Shown here: positions 23,147-34,608 of the stretch, piece by piece
How the letters are laid out: the number at the start of each line of letters is the position of its first letter
Numbering within the stretch: the first letter of the stretch is position 1
NCBI GenBank assembly: GCA_014621425.1
Contig: JAANBB010000108.1
Span: forward strand, 39,696 to 103,695
Direction of reading: 5' to 3'
Origin: Cylindrodendrum hubeiense
Taxonomy: Eukaryota; Ascomycota; Sordariomycetes; Hypocreales; Nectriaceae
Length of the DNA stretch: 64,000 bases
Made by a program: the position numbers and the translations under genes
The notes under the pieces: generated by a model
The model's input: only the letters and a program-made list of their open reading frames with translations
Told to the model about the DNA's origin: nothing
The model's database searches: none

Positions 23147-26100
23147 ATGTCTATCGCTGAAGAGAAGCCATTGATGGCGAGACAGCAAGCTTTACAGGAG
23201 CAGGCTTCGAGAACTGCTGACTCGGAGCCTCTTATTACTGACGGGTTCCAACTGCCAGATCTCGGTATGGATGATAGCCAACCGCCGCCCTACGGAGACC
23301 ACCACGATCATGTCCAATTTTCCCAACCCGGATTTGAGGCCGGCGCAGCGGTAAGAGGTAGGTCGGATTCTCACCCGATGTACGAATGGTATAACTGATA
23401 ATGAACTTGCAGGTGATGGGCGCATCAACATCAACATCAACACCAAGAACAGACGGCTGGCCGATCTCCTAGCTCCTACCATCCAAAACCAAGTTTCCAC
23501 TCATACCGAGCCCAATATCCCCTTCCTCACTCCTCCCTACGTCCCACCGAGCCTTGGTGGCCCGCCTGGCCAGGTCCCTCCCCCGCGACTCAATCTCGTC
23601 ATCCAGATTGTCGGTTCTCGAGGCGATGTTCAGCCCTTTGTCGCCCTGGGGAAGGTCCTCAAAGATACATACGGCCATCGCGTTCGAATCGCGACCCATC
23701 CCACCTTCCAAAATTTCATTGAACAAAATGGCCTTGAATTCTTCAGTATTGGTGGTGATCCTACAGAGCTTATGGCGTTTATGGTCAAATACCCTGGGCT
23801 TATGCCTGGATTTGATGCAATTACCAGTGGTGAAGTGAGCAAGCGTAGGCGAGGGATCGAAGAGATCCTTATGGGATGCTGGCGGTCTTGCATTGAGGGA
23901 GGAAATGGCCTTGGACCAGCACAAACCCTCGCCAAAAGTGAACCCCTTGATGCGAAGGGGGACTTATTTATTGCCCATGCAATAATTGCGAACCCCCCCA
24001 GCTTTGCTCATATTCACATTGCCGAGAAGTTGGGAATTCCACTTCACATGATGTTCCCGTGAGTTGATATCTTTTACCCGCTGATCTAGTTTGTTACAGG
24101 CGTCACTTCGCATTCAGTGGAGTAAATCATTACTGTTGCCATGGTCAGCGATGCGATACAATTGCTGACCAGTGTACTAGAATGCCCTGGTCGCCTACGA
24201 GACTGTTTCCTCATCCCTTAGCAAACATCCAATCTTCAAATGCCGATGATGTTCTGACAAATTACTTGTCATATACATTGGTAGAAATGATGACCTGGCA
24301 AGGCCTTGGTGATGTTATCAATCGGTTTAGAGAGAAGGCTCTCGATTTACCGCCACTCTCCCTTATCTGGGCGCCAGGACTACTTGCGAGGCTAAAGATC
24401 TCTTGGACCTATTGTTGGTTAGTAGGATATGAATTTTGACAAATGTGCTTTTCTGACTGCGTTTAGGTCACCCGCATTGATTCCCAAGCCAAATGACTGG
24501 GGAAGAAACATTGATATTTCTGGGTTCTTCTTTCTCAATCTTGCATCTGCATATACCCCTGACCCTCAATTGGAGGCTTTCTTACGCAGTGGGCCTCCTC
24601 CGGTCTATATCGGATTCGGCTCTATTGTTGTTGACGACCCTAACGCTATGACTCGTATGATTTTCAAGGCCATTGAAATGTCTCGAACACGAGCGTTAGT
24701 ATCCAAGGGCTGGGGTGGCCTTGGAGCTGATGAAATAGGTCTTCCTGATAATATTTTTATGCTAGGGAATGTTCCCCATGATTGGCTGTTTGAGCATGTC
24801 TCCTGCGTTGTCCATCATGGCGGTGCTGGTACAACAGCTGCTGGCATCAAGGCCGGTAAGCCCACGCTGGTTGTACCATTCTTCGGCGATCAACAATTTT
24901 GGGGCTCTATGATCGCGAGAGCTAAAGCTGGACCGGAACCCATTCACCATAAAGATCTCACCACGGAGAAGTTGGCTGCAGCGATTCGATTCTGCCTTCA
25001 ACCTGATACTCTACATCAAGCTACTCAATTGGGTGAGAAGATAAGGGAAGAAAAGGGTACTGATGTCGGTGCTCAGAGCTTTCATAATCATATTCATATA
25101 GAAAAGTTGCGATGTTCTATCGCATCTGATCGAGCCGCTGCCTGGCGGGTGAGACAGACCCAAGTACGGCTTAGTTCATTCGCAGCTGCTGTATTGGTTG
25201 ATGAAGGTCTCTTGAAGTATTCTGATCTGAAGCTGTAAGAAATCTATGATTGATCGTGTCAGGAGCAGCTAATCTGATGTGCAATAGGTACCGCTCAACG
25301 GAATATAATACTGAGGATCAACCTTCAGATCCCGTCTCTGCTTGTGCATTTTCTCTTCTTGCAGATTTTAGCGGAATCGGGATGGCCATCGCTGATATGC
25401 CCCGAGAGATCTTCAAGGGCATCAAAATGGCCACGCAAAGCAAAACAACACAACCGCAGCTGCAGGCACAACTACAACCGACAAAACCGACTGAACAGCT
25501 CGTACTTCTATCCCACGAGGGCGATTTAATGACACCATTCGTTCAGGAGCCCAGTTCTAGCTCTGATCATCCACCTAGCGAACCAAGGATCGGCACAAGC
25601 CACTCCGACATGTCCCAGCTTTCTCCTGATGCGTCGCCGAAGTTCTCTGGTTCAATTTCTCCGAGACGGTTGAATCTCCAGAGACCGGCATCTCAATCTT
25701 CAAAGAAAAACATTCCACAGGCATCCTCACCGAATCGCTCTCGATTTGATGCGGCAGCCGGAACAGGTCGAGGAGTCGGCCGTATTGTGTCTATTGGAAT
25801 TAGGTCACCCATGAACTTCAGTCTTGGAGCAGCAAAGGGATTCCGAAATATTCCAAGACTATATCATGATGATCTTATTCGGCCAATCGAAAAGGTTACT
25901 GACCTTGGTAGTGGAATCAAAGTTGCCAGCAAGGGGCTCGGCTACGGTGTTTTTGACGGTGTCACAGGTCTTGTGATACAGCCTTGGAAAGGCGCTGAAA
26001 AGGATGGTGCTCAAGGTTTAGTAAAGGGTGCTCAAGGTCTAGTAAAGGGGCTCGGCAAGGGTATTGGAGGGTTCTTCATGAAGCCGGCTGCTGGTAAATT

Positions 26101-27171
26101 CCTTTATGAAATATTATTTGCCGACCAAGCTAACCGAGTAAAGGACTCTGGGGAATCCCAGCTTACACGATGCAAGGAGTCCATGCTGAAATTAACAAAT
26201 TCTTCACCAGAAATGTCCAGAATCATATCATTTCATCACGAACTATTCAGGGGTTGCGAGAGGCTCAGATGGCGACACCTGATGAGAGGTCTGATGTTAT
26301 TAAACGCTGGAATAATTCCAAGTTCGATCTAAAAAACCATTATGTGCTGAAGAGAAGACAAGCCAGAGCAGAAAAACGTCCAGAACGCCGCCGGGCTGTA
26401 TCTGACAGTGAAGGGGCGGGACTTGAAGCTCCAAAGGCCGGGTGGTTGCAAACTAAGCGCACGTTATTTGAGAACAGGAAAAGATTGCAAACGCATATGG
26501 ACTCATGGAAGAAGGGATACGTCGACATGGAGGTTCCAGAGTACAGCGAAGGTACCTCGACTTCACGAATTACAAAGTTGGAGGTTGAATCATCGATCCA
26601 GGATTCCATTCATGAGGCATCGTGGGGCAATGCTGAAGATGACAGGGCTGTTGATGCCACCATCCGGGAACATATCAAGGCTGCGCGGTACAGGGCTCAG
26701 TCTACTGGTAGTGTTGGCACATCTACAAAGGATATGTCTATCTTTGATGATGAAGGGTATCAGATCGCAGATGAGGAGTACCAAGATCTCATCGAGGAGG
26801 CGATCCGGCAGAGTTTACTCGCCCACAATCACCTGTCCTATGACGCTGGGTCTGTCGAGTCTAACTCGTTGGATCCAACAACCCTCCCTCGCTCACGCAG
26901 TGAAATCGGTGACGAGAGTGATGCAGAACTCCAGCGGGCTATCGATGAGTCGCTGAATTTTCCTTCAGCTGCACTACTCCACACGGACGAAATGGAGGAG
27001 CTGCTGCACGCTATTATCGCTTCGAAAGAGATATCGCAGCAAGAGTTGAGCGAATTAACCGAGGAGGAGATTGTTATGCAGTATGTTAAAAAGCAAAGCC
27101 TCGCGGAGGAGGAATACCTACAGCAGCAGATGAATGATGGAGAGAACAACATGGAGAGTAATGGTAGATAG
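23147..27171 (+). CDS. UDP-glucose:sterol glucosyltransferase-like protein with C-terminal UIMs
   Basis: Large cytosolic or membrane-associated glycosyltransferase (GT1/GT28-type fold), about 1,231 residues. Six exons keep phase: 23147-23357, 23413-24058, 24181-24417, 24467-25234, 25288-26093 and 26144-27171. The N-terminal half has the donor-fold signature LNLVIQIVGSRGDVQPF. The acceptor-side motif MPWSPTRLFPHP follows, and the nucleotide-sugar site is VHHGGAGTTAAGIKAGKPTL with PFFGDQQFW. Members transfer glucose from UDP-glucose to the 3-hydroxyl of sterols. The third part holds a Pro/Ser/Gln-rich linker, a region ending WGIPAYTMQGVHAEI, and two ubiquitin-interacting motif matches, DLIEEAIRQSL and ELQRAIDESL, in the last 150 residues. 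No PH or GRAM domain of the Atg26 type is evident. The gene looks intact. Confidence 0.92.
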
Positions 27172-29870
27172 ATCTGATGGTGAAGACGCAGGATGATCGA
27201 CGAAATCTTGGCCATAGCTAGCTGGGTAGAATACAAAACGATTGCATGATAGATGATGACTAGTGATTCTGGTGACTTTTTACAGCTTCAAAGAACGAGT
27301 AATTACTTAGTTCGATACAAATATTGTAGGAGTGAAATTCGGGACAGCTAGGCATTTTATCCAGTAGGGAGAGAAGAAATGTTCGTAGCGACACGTGGTC
27401 TTAAAGTTTGGTCCCACATTTGTGGGAAGTGAGAATAGGTAGAATGGATCCTCAGTGCTAAGCCAAGTGTCCTAGGGCTAGACGGCATATCTATTTTCGA
27501 GATCAAGGCGAGTAGATGTTGTAGTGAAACCTTCAAGCCACAGCTTATGAATGATCAAGTTATCTTATACTAAAAAATGGATTGCATTCTCCCGTATATG
27601 GAATCAATTTGCTGAATGTCAACTACGTAATGTTTTCAGTGCATGCAGCAAATTGGCTAGAAATGACACGTGAGCTGTACGAGTTTCTAGGGATACTCAA
27701 GGTAATGCGGTTTTTTTAATTCAAGGTGTATCTTACCAGACTATAGCAAACCCAAGTGTGCCTGCCGAACCTTAACTGTACTTTCTCCGAGCTTCAACCC
27801 AGCTGATACCACAGTGTTTAATTCTCAACCCTCTTGTCTTATTTATTAGTAGCTCCTTTTCGTGATAATCTGTCCTTATTCGGATTGTTAATTACTTGCT
27901 TAGTTGGTGTGGTTGTTATTCTATTGCCTGCAGTTCTGTCAAGACAAAATATGCTACCCTACACTAGCTCTTGCTACTGGTCCTGCCTGATCACCGTTTC
28001 TGCCCATGGTAGTAAAAGATATTGAGGGCAAGCTTGTCTGAATGATTAACATTAAATGGTGTAGCGCTAACAATGATGCCGACGCTAACACGAACGCTTC
28101 CGGGGTTGCCCCCGTTTCAGGACCGCCAAGACAGGTCACTAGGAGCCTTCATGGTATTGATTTATGGATATTTAGAGCCAGGTCCACATTCACTTTCCCT
28201 ACGCTATCCATTCTTGTTCAATTTAATATCATGACTCGCTCATGGGGGATCTGGGTACAGGGGCTTATGGGCCTAAATCCGAATCCGAAAAGACGGCGGC
28301 CGATGCCAGTTGAGTTACCAAAATTGGCCCCCCTGCAAACACATCATTTGGTCATCTCTCATCCGAATTGACTCTGCCCTGTAGATATCCCACAAATTTT
28401 ACTAAAGGAGGCCATTATGAGACTTGGCACTGGTCCACCTTTACCCCTACTGTTCGTAGATTGCATGCGTACTCGTGCCTCTCTAGCTAGCTAAGTAAGT
28501 TGACATTGTGTCCGATGTGGATGACCGATGTGGCTTGTAGCTCCACAATATAGGTGTAAAAAGGGTCGCCTCTTGATGTTGGATCTGACACCCCGGTCCT
28601 GCTAACAAATTTATTACAAGCACCTAGAGGCCAAGGGGTTCGCATCATGCCCATGCTACCCTCACCGACAAGCTATGCAGAAGGTCCTCACTGAAGTTTT
28701 GGAATTATTCGTATTTCAACACCGCCCCCTCCAGTCCCGACAACATCACACCGGTGTGAGTGCATAAGCAGTTAGTGAGGCAACCGGACGGCCCGACCCC
28801 CTGAAACGTGGTCTGTGTTCGTTCCAGCGGCACAGCTTGGTACACTAGCAACCCCTATTACCCCCATTTTCCACATTTGTCCCAGTAAAAGAAAGATGCT
28901 TAATTATACCTAGATAGCTAAATTCAAGGGCTTATCTGTGAACCCGGTATTCCTTGTACTTGTACCATACGACGGGCCCATGCATGGTGGCCGGCCTAAA
29001 TCATCTCAATACAGTGCTTAAGCTGTGGTACTTTTGAGAAAGCCATGTCATCATGGGGGTTTCCGATGACCCGAGGTGGATCATTTTTTAGCTATGTCAA
29101 CCATGGAAATATTTTTATCCCGTACACCGACTGACAAGAGGCATGGGCTGCAATACTTCGGATTTACACGTTTGCTACGGGCCATACCCAGACGGTTCTA
29201 GTGGCCCATTCGCATCCAAGTAGTGCCTTCCGTTGATGCTGTGTATTATTCCGAATGCTACATTTGCGGTTGATCTGATTTGGACCATTCATCCCCCAAG
29301 GCATCTACTCATCATTAGAGCCCACTGAATCGTACTGCCTGCCGTTTGATAGGTAGGGGGTCCGTAGATACTGCGGCGTGACAAATCGTTATTCTCGGTC
29401 GTCCCCGACGGAATTATCCGCCGGCATTAGAGCTCATCGTGTCCGAGATAACCGATCGGATGACCCTGGCAAGCCGGGGATCATGGAAGAACCTGGATGG
29501 ATTGCTGTGAGACGCTGCCTCTCGTATGATGGATATCACAATACGTGAACCTAAAAATCCCATACCGCTCTTGTATGGTGTAGATGGTCCCTGCATTGGG
29601 AACAATCGAGCCACCTGGAAAATAAATCATCATGAAGCATGTGCTTTACCTGCGTCGGCCATTCGGATTGTCCGAAACAAGGCCAGTGCGGTAGCCGAAA
29701 GACCGAAGCTAGCTCGAGGCTAATATCTAAGCTTAGTTTTGTCGCGAATCCACATTTCCAACGCCTCTCTTTTTCCACCAAGCAAAAATCAGATAAGCGC
29801 ACGGGGTTGGAATTCCAAACTAATGGCAAGAGTTAAACTTTTTCAAACAGGCCATAGCATCCGTATTGTT

Positions 29871-30051
29871 TGTTTCTCCTATGTCACATGAATGCGATGC
29901 TCGTATTGAACCAAAATTGAAACATCAAGGTCAGGGCGGTAATCTATTGGTGCGAATATTGTGTTTCTCCTATGTCCCATGAAGAGGAGGTTCGTATTGA
30001 ACCCAAATTGAAACATCAAGGTGAAAATGGTAATCTATTGGTGTGAATATT
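29871..30051. repeat. 90-bp direct duplication upstream of pectate lyase
   Basis: Two 90-bp copies, 29871-29960 and 29962-30051 (period 91), both start TGTTTCTCCTATGTC and end GAATATT. By eye about 13 positions differ, so they are roughly 86% identical. Differences cluster in two short blocks, while CGTATTGAAC and AATTGAAACATCAAGGT are conserved. The second copy ends about 155 bases before the pectate lyase ATG, so the pair probably lies in the promoter or its upstream activating region. Confidence 0.9.
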
Positions 30052-30097
30052 ATTCATGCAAGCCAGTGTATGATGGTCTGGCCACACGATCAATGTT

Positions 30098-30105
30098 TAT
30101 AAATA
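30098..30105 (+). promoter_or_regulatory. TATA box of pectate lyase gene
   Basis: TATAAATA lies about 100 bases upstream of the pectate lyase ATG, followed by a CA/CT-rich leader and a CCAAA-ATG start context. This is a standard strong fungal core promoter layout. Confidence 0.7.
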
Positions 30106-30205
30106 CTACAGCTCATACGCTCCCAAATATATTCTTCACCAAACCAGCAACAACTGCCTCTCTACCACTCAAAGAACATACTCTCTCAAATCTTCCATTT
30201 CCAAA

Positions 30206-30983
30206 ATGCACTTCTCTCAGATCCTCGCCACCGTGGCCTTGGCCACTGCTGCCTCTGCCCAGAGCTTGAAGATCCCCACCAGAAATGGAAACATCATTTC
30301 TCTCACGGCTCCTATGCCCATTTCTGGAGTCCGGGATATGGGAAACAAGGAGTATGACCGTGGCCGCCCTTGCAACAACGACAAGGACAACGGCAGCAAG
30401 GAGGCTGTCTTCATCCTGGAGAACGGAGCTACTCTCAGCAACGTCATCATCGGTGTCAACCAGCTCGAGGGTGTTCACTGCAAGGGAGCCTGCACTCTCA
30501 GGAACGTCTGGTTCAGAGATGTCTGTGAAGGTAAGCTTTAGTTCTATACCCCCTCTCCAAGCTTGATCTAATTGAATTTCTATAGATGCCATCTCTGCCC
30601 TGGGCAACGGCAATGTCCTGATCGAGGGTGGCGGTGCTCAGGAGGCCAAGGACAAGGTTGTTCAGCACAACGGCAAGGGCACGGTCACCATCAAGGACTT
30701 CACCGTCATCAACGCTGGCAAGCTCTACCGCGGATGCGGTGACTGCACTGGCAACGGTGGCCCTCGCCACGTTGTTATCCAGAACGTCAAGGCCAAGGGT
30801 GTCTCGAACCTGGTTGGTATCAACTCCAACTACGGCGATACTGCCAACATCTCTGGAACCTGCGGCTCCAGCGTCAAGAAGGTCTGCCAGGAATTCAAGG
30901 GAGTTCAGAAGGGCAACGGCAAGAGCACTGAGGTCGACACCACTGCCAGCTGCAAGGGACAGAAGACTCTGTCCGCTTGCTAA
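30206..30983 (+). CDS. Pectate lyase family 3 (PL3), secreted
   Basis: Secreted enzyme that cleaves de-esterified pectin (polygalacturonate) by beta-elimination in plant cell walls. Two exons: 30206-30530 and 30586-30983, intron GTAAGC...TAG, about 240 residues in total. A signal peptide is evident (MHFSQILATVALATAASAQ). PL3 marks follow: FILENGATLSNVIIGVNQLE, then VHCKGACTLRNVWFRDVCED, containing the short Cys motif around the Ca-binding strand, then YRGCGDCTGNGGPRHVVIQN and VGINSNYGDTANISGTC. Paired cysteines and the length match family members. It stands alone, with its own TATA box and a duplicated upstream element. It points to a plant-associated or plant-degrading lifestyle. The gene looks intact. 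Confidence 0.96.
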
Positions 30984-31481
30984 GTTACTCGCAACTTTAG
31001 AGCGTCGAAAAACATGGTGGAAAGGTGGCGGTTATGGGGGAAGAGATTATCGTTCGAGTTGTGTGAGACTTATAGAAACTAGTACCTCCAGTATGCAGTA
31101 ACACCCAGACTCCTCTTAGATGTACATTACTTCTTAGCTATCAATTCTATTTGATTACCTAGAACAGTTTGATCGCCATGCTTCACCGACTTAGATCAAA
31201 TCAGGCCTTTATGTTCCCATTAGCTTCAAGCATATATATGACTTCAATTGATTCACAAACAAGATTGGAGCGTTGGTGGCGCATTGGGCTTTCTACGATC
31301 TTTTTCCAGAAAAGGAGAGTCCAGTCTGCGTGTCAGTCTCAGGGAGGATGAATGGCACTGTACTAGGAATGGAAAAGATGCAATGGGACAATTTTCTATG
31401 GTTGCCGGAGAGGGCTTATGATACATCGCATTACTAAACACGGCGCAACACTCCACCAGCGTATGAGTCTATTACCTCACC
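30984..31481. other. Intergenic, 3' of pectate lyase
   Basis: 3' flanks of two converging genes. No other feature is recognised. Confidence 0.4.
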
Positions 31482-31937
31482 CTACATACTTGATGGATCC
31501 GTAAGTATCCAACATCTCGAGCTCTTCCACTGCCACCCGTCCTGGCTCCGACCTGGCACACAATGATTTACTGTTTCCATTTGAGTGCCCTTGCATCCCC
31601 AGTCATCCCATACATAGCAGCTGCACCACCCGTCCCACCTGGAGCCGTCTAATCCCCAGCAGTTGGCCGTATTCAGAGCTTTCATTCCTTTCGGTTGCTT
31701 GAAGTCATGGCATTCACCTTCCACACCGCCGTTGAATCACGTATTGTACCCGGTAACGGGGCTCTTGGACTGATCGTTCCAATGCCAGAAGGCCATTTCT
31801 CCCGCGTAGTGGGTGCAAATGTCATCTTTGTAAAAGTTGAGTTGAGTGGCTTTTTGAGACTCATAATTTGCTTGCACTCTTGTACTGAGCTGCGCTAGGA
31901 TGAATATAGCCGCCGCCGGGATCTTGGAGATCTGCAT
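31482..31937 (-). pseudogene. Small secreted cysteine-rich protein with one nonsense codon
   Basis: The frame opens at ATG 31937 with a probable signal peptide (MQISKIPAAAIFILAQLSTRVQA). At codon 67 it meets TGA (31737-31739), in the context YNT-stop-FNGGVEGECHDF. The same frame continues without another stop for 84 codons to TAG at 31482. The downstream half is rich in Cys and Trp (CWGLDGSRWDGWCSCYVW, CVPGRSQDGWQWKSSRCW), as in small secreted proteins. A Trp codon (TGG) at the TGA would give 151 residues with about eight cysteines. A possible intron over the stop (GTACAA...AAG) breaks the frame, so splicing does not rescue it. No family is recognised; the function is unknown. An effector-like role is only a guess from size, secretion and cysteines. 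Confidence 0.7.
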
Positions 31938-32586
31938 CTTGGCCGGGTGGAGCTGAACTGATGCAATTAGCGGAATGAGTTAGTATATAATTCGTATCAC
32001 TGACCTTAGGTTGCTTTTAGGATATACTGTTTTCGTCGGCGAGGATTCGTATCATATTATCGCACGTAGTGCTACCTATATACCGGAGAATATGACTAGG
32101 TTTGAGCAAGTTGTTGTTACTACACGAGATGACCAGCGTGCAATGCGCGAATACGGAGGCAAATTTAGCTTTTGCTGATGAGCCACCCCCTGCGGTTGGT
32201 GAAATCCTTCAGCTGGATTTATTGCCAACCTATCGCAATTGCAGATCTACCAGAATAGAGCGCTAAGAGGCCAATGCCAGTGTGGTGCCACTACTTGAGA
32301 TCAGCACCGTATTACTTCCTTAATATCTTAGTTACAGTGCCATCACAGTCTTCTTACCATCTATAAATAACTAAATGGAATCAATTCTTCAGATCCATAA
32401 TAACTTCGCCACTTTTACGGTGTGCACAATAAGAGGATTCGCTAAACTGTCAATATCTAAGAGTTAATTACCTAGTTGATGTAACATCACAGCCCGGACT
32501 CGATTAACACAATTGACACGATCCACGGTTAGACTCTGGAGCAAGATCATGAGCCCCATGCTGAGTGTAAATATCATAAAATTAAA
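31938..32586. other. Intergenic region
   Basis: 5' flank of the small secreted gene and 3' flank of the next minus-strand gene. The sequence is moderately AT-rich. No gene or repeat is recognised. Confidence 0.4.
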
Positions 32587-33679
32587 TTAATCACTTGTCC
32601 AAAAGTTCTCAGAAATGTTTTCTGGCAGCGGTATCTTCCTCTCCGATTTCTCATGGATACGGAGCGAAAGCGAGTTCTTCTGGCAGAATGCGACACATGC
32701 TTTGTATTTGGACTCGTTAACCGTTTCTCGCAGCACAGATAAGATCCGTGCGAGCTTGAGTAGGGCGCTTTTGTTATTCTTCTCCCAATCTTGAAACGTC
32801 TGCTTCACATCCTCGACCTGGAGATGGTCAAAGTGGCCTTTATTATGGGTACCACGGATGAGATTATGAGTTCGACCAAACCAAAGCTGTGGCAGATACG
32901 GCTCAATTGTCTGCTTGGAATTTTTGTACCACGTGGATTTGATCTCCAGTGCTTTGTCGTGCGGAATATCAACACCATGGCGGAAAGCTCGGACATTTCC
33001 ATCAAAATACGGGTTCGCTGGACAGCCAGACACTTTATCGCGGTGTTTATCGCACGCTGCATCCACTTCAGACAAGACAGCACAAACATGATCCCCAAAG
33101 GTATACTTGAGCAGGCGATGGTGGGTGCCGATGCTCTTTCTGTTGCGTGTTGGAGTAAGAGCCTTCTCAAAGTTGTGACCGTAGTTGTAGCTTCGTTTCC
33201 ATCTAGGGGTTCTCCGTCCCTCGACAAGGATGTATGCGTACTGTTCCCATCTTTCAACAATCAACGTATTCTCAACCATATAAAGATTAAGTCTAAAATC
33301 AAAATCGCATTTTCCGAATCAAAGGTCGAGAAGCTTTCGCAGTGAGTTGCGGCTGACGAGAACGTGGATTTTGTTGAACTTGTAGTCAGGGTTCATGGCT
33401 TCCATTGCGCGAAAGGTGGGCTCAAAAGGGTGTCGGGGTATGGGAAAATCCTTTAGCTCCGGCCTGTCCCGTTTCGAATCCCTCTTGACGGTCACAGTCT
33501 TTCTCGGCGGTGGTTTGTATTGAAGGAGATTGCCTAATAAAGTTAAATCCATAGTGCATCCACAAACAACTGCAATAATTACCTGGAACATGTATCGTTG
33601 GCTTCTTTCCCTTGACCCAGGTGTAGCTGCACAGGAACTCGGCGGGGTCTTCGCTGGTGATAGGCTTGTCACATTCCAT
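32587..33679 (-). pseudogene. DXO/Rai1-motif fungal protein of unknown function, one nonsense codon
   Basis: Member of a fungal family often labelled geranylgeranyl pyrophosphate synthetase in databases, without any prenyltransferase motif. From the first in-frame ATG (33679), exon A is 33583-33679, the intron is 33534-33582 (GTAATT...TAG) and the second exon is 32587-33533. Family marks are CSYTWVKGKKPTIHVPG, HVLVSRNSLRKLL, and a C-terminal half with YGHNFEKAL, LSEVDAACD, ALEIKSTW and PQLWFGRTHNLIRG. These four match in order the GxxFE, ExD, E-h-K and Q-containing motifs of DXO/Rai1 cap-quality nucleases; that link is my inference. Codon 104 is TGA (33319-33321) in an otherwise open frame of 348 codons, upstream of all four motifs. 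An ATG (33279) follows 13 codons later. A candidate 5' exon at 33865-33952 does not match in phase, so the true N terminus is uncertain. Confidence 0.72.
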
Positions 33680-34608
33680 GTCATCGAACTGCGTGCTCTC
33701 CACGGTGTATAAAAGTTTCCCGGTACCCCGGGTTAACCATTTAGGGGGCTTCTTTGTTATTGAGGAAAGTTGATCCTTGAAAGAAACATGAGTTAACCAT
33801 GTTTAAGATTCATCGGCGGAGTTGATAGGGAATGAGTGTAGACCAAGCCTTGTAGCCTACCCACCTTCACAGTATTTGAAAGGCGGCGCGAAAGAGATAC
33901 GGAGGGCTGTTCTGTCGAGGGCGCAGCGGCATTATTTCTTTTGGAAGGCATTTCGATTGAATTATCTTCTTTCCAGCTAACAGCGGAAACTTTTAAGACG
34001 GTGGTGAAGCAAAGGTGTGAGGTGGAAAGGGTCGTGGGGACGGGGGATAAATATCACGCAACGATTTCGGCTGGGCACATCAGGCTGCCAAAATTTGGTG
34101 GCGTGAAGACACCAGGCGACCACTGCAGCCTATGAAATTGCAAAGTGATTGCAACGCGCATATTATCACATCAGCTGAGCTGTGATAGCAGGTCAATTTC
34201 TGCATAGATGACGTGTCCCAAATTGGGCACGTGGTGACCTTTCACAATATCTGGACAATGACATAGGTGCACTTTGGACTCGTATACCATCTTAGGCTGT
34301 GCTTTTTAATGCCCAGTTTTGTGTCTAAGGAAGATATGATGTCATTTTATTCCATAGCGTTGAGTCTTGGCTCTTATCAATCACTATAACTTTGGTACTT
34401 AAATCTAGTTAGTAAATTTACACAGGGCGAGGATGAAACAGGCCACTATAATAAATTAGGCTGGGACATGAAATAAGACACATATCATGCTCAAATGTGT
34501 CAAAGAAAAAGGCGGGCCGTCTTAAAACATGGAGTATAGCTACCATCTTAAGTAGTAGCTAGTGGCTTTACATTATCAAAACCCATTGCGTACCGACCAG
34601 CACTATCA
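33680..34608. other. Intergenic region, possible 5' exon of DXO-like gene
   Basis: An open stretch directly upstream of 33679 in the same frame continues to about 33770 (reading KKPPKWLTRGTGKLLYTVE), so the DXO-like protein may begin further upstream through an intron. The rest shows no gene. Confidence 0.35.

Larger units (their letters stand above)
27172..30205. other. 3-kb intergenic region 5' of pectate lyase
   Basis: Apart from the duplication at 29871-30051 and the TATA box just before the pectate lyase, no gene or RNA is recognised. Short open frames occur on both strands without domain marks. Confidence 0.5.

Noticed and set aside
32587..33679. Geranylgeranyl pyrophosphate synthase
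   Set aside because: No aspartate-rich prenyltransferase motifs; the common database label for this family seems wrong.
33865..33952. 5' exon of the DXO-like gene starting at ATG 33952
   Set aside because: A good donor exists (GTGGGT), but its phase does not match the available acceptor, so the exon is not supported.
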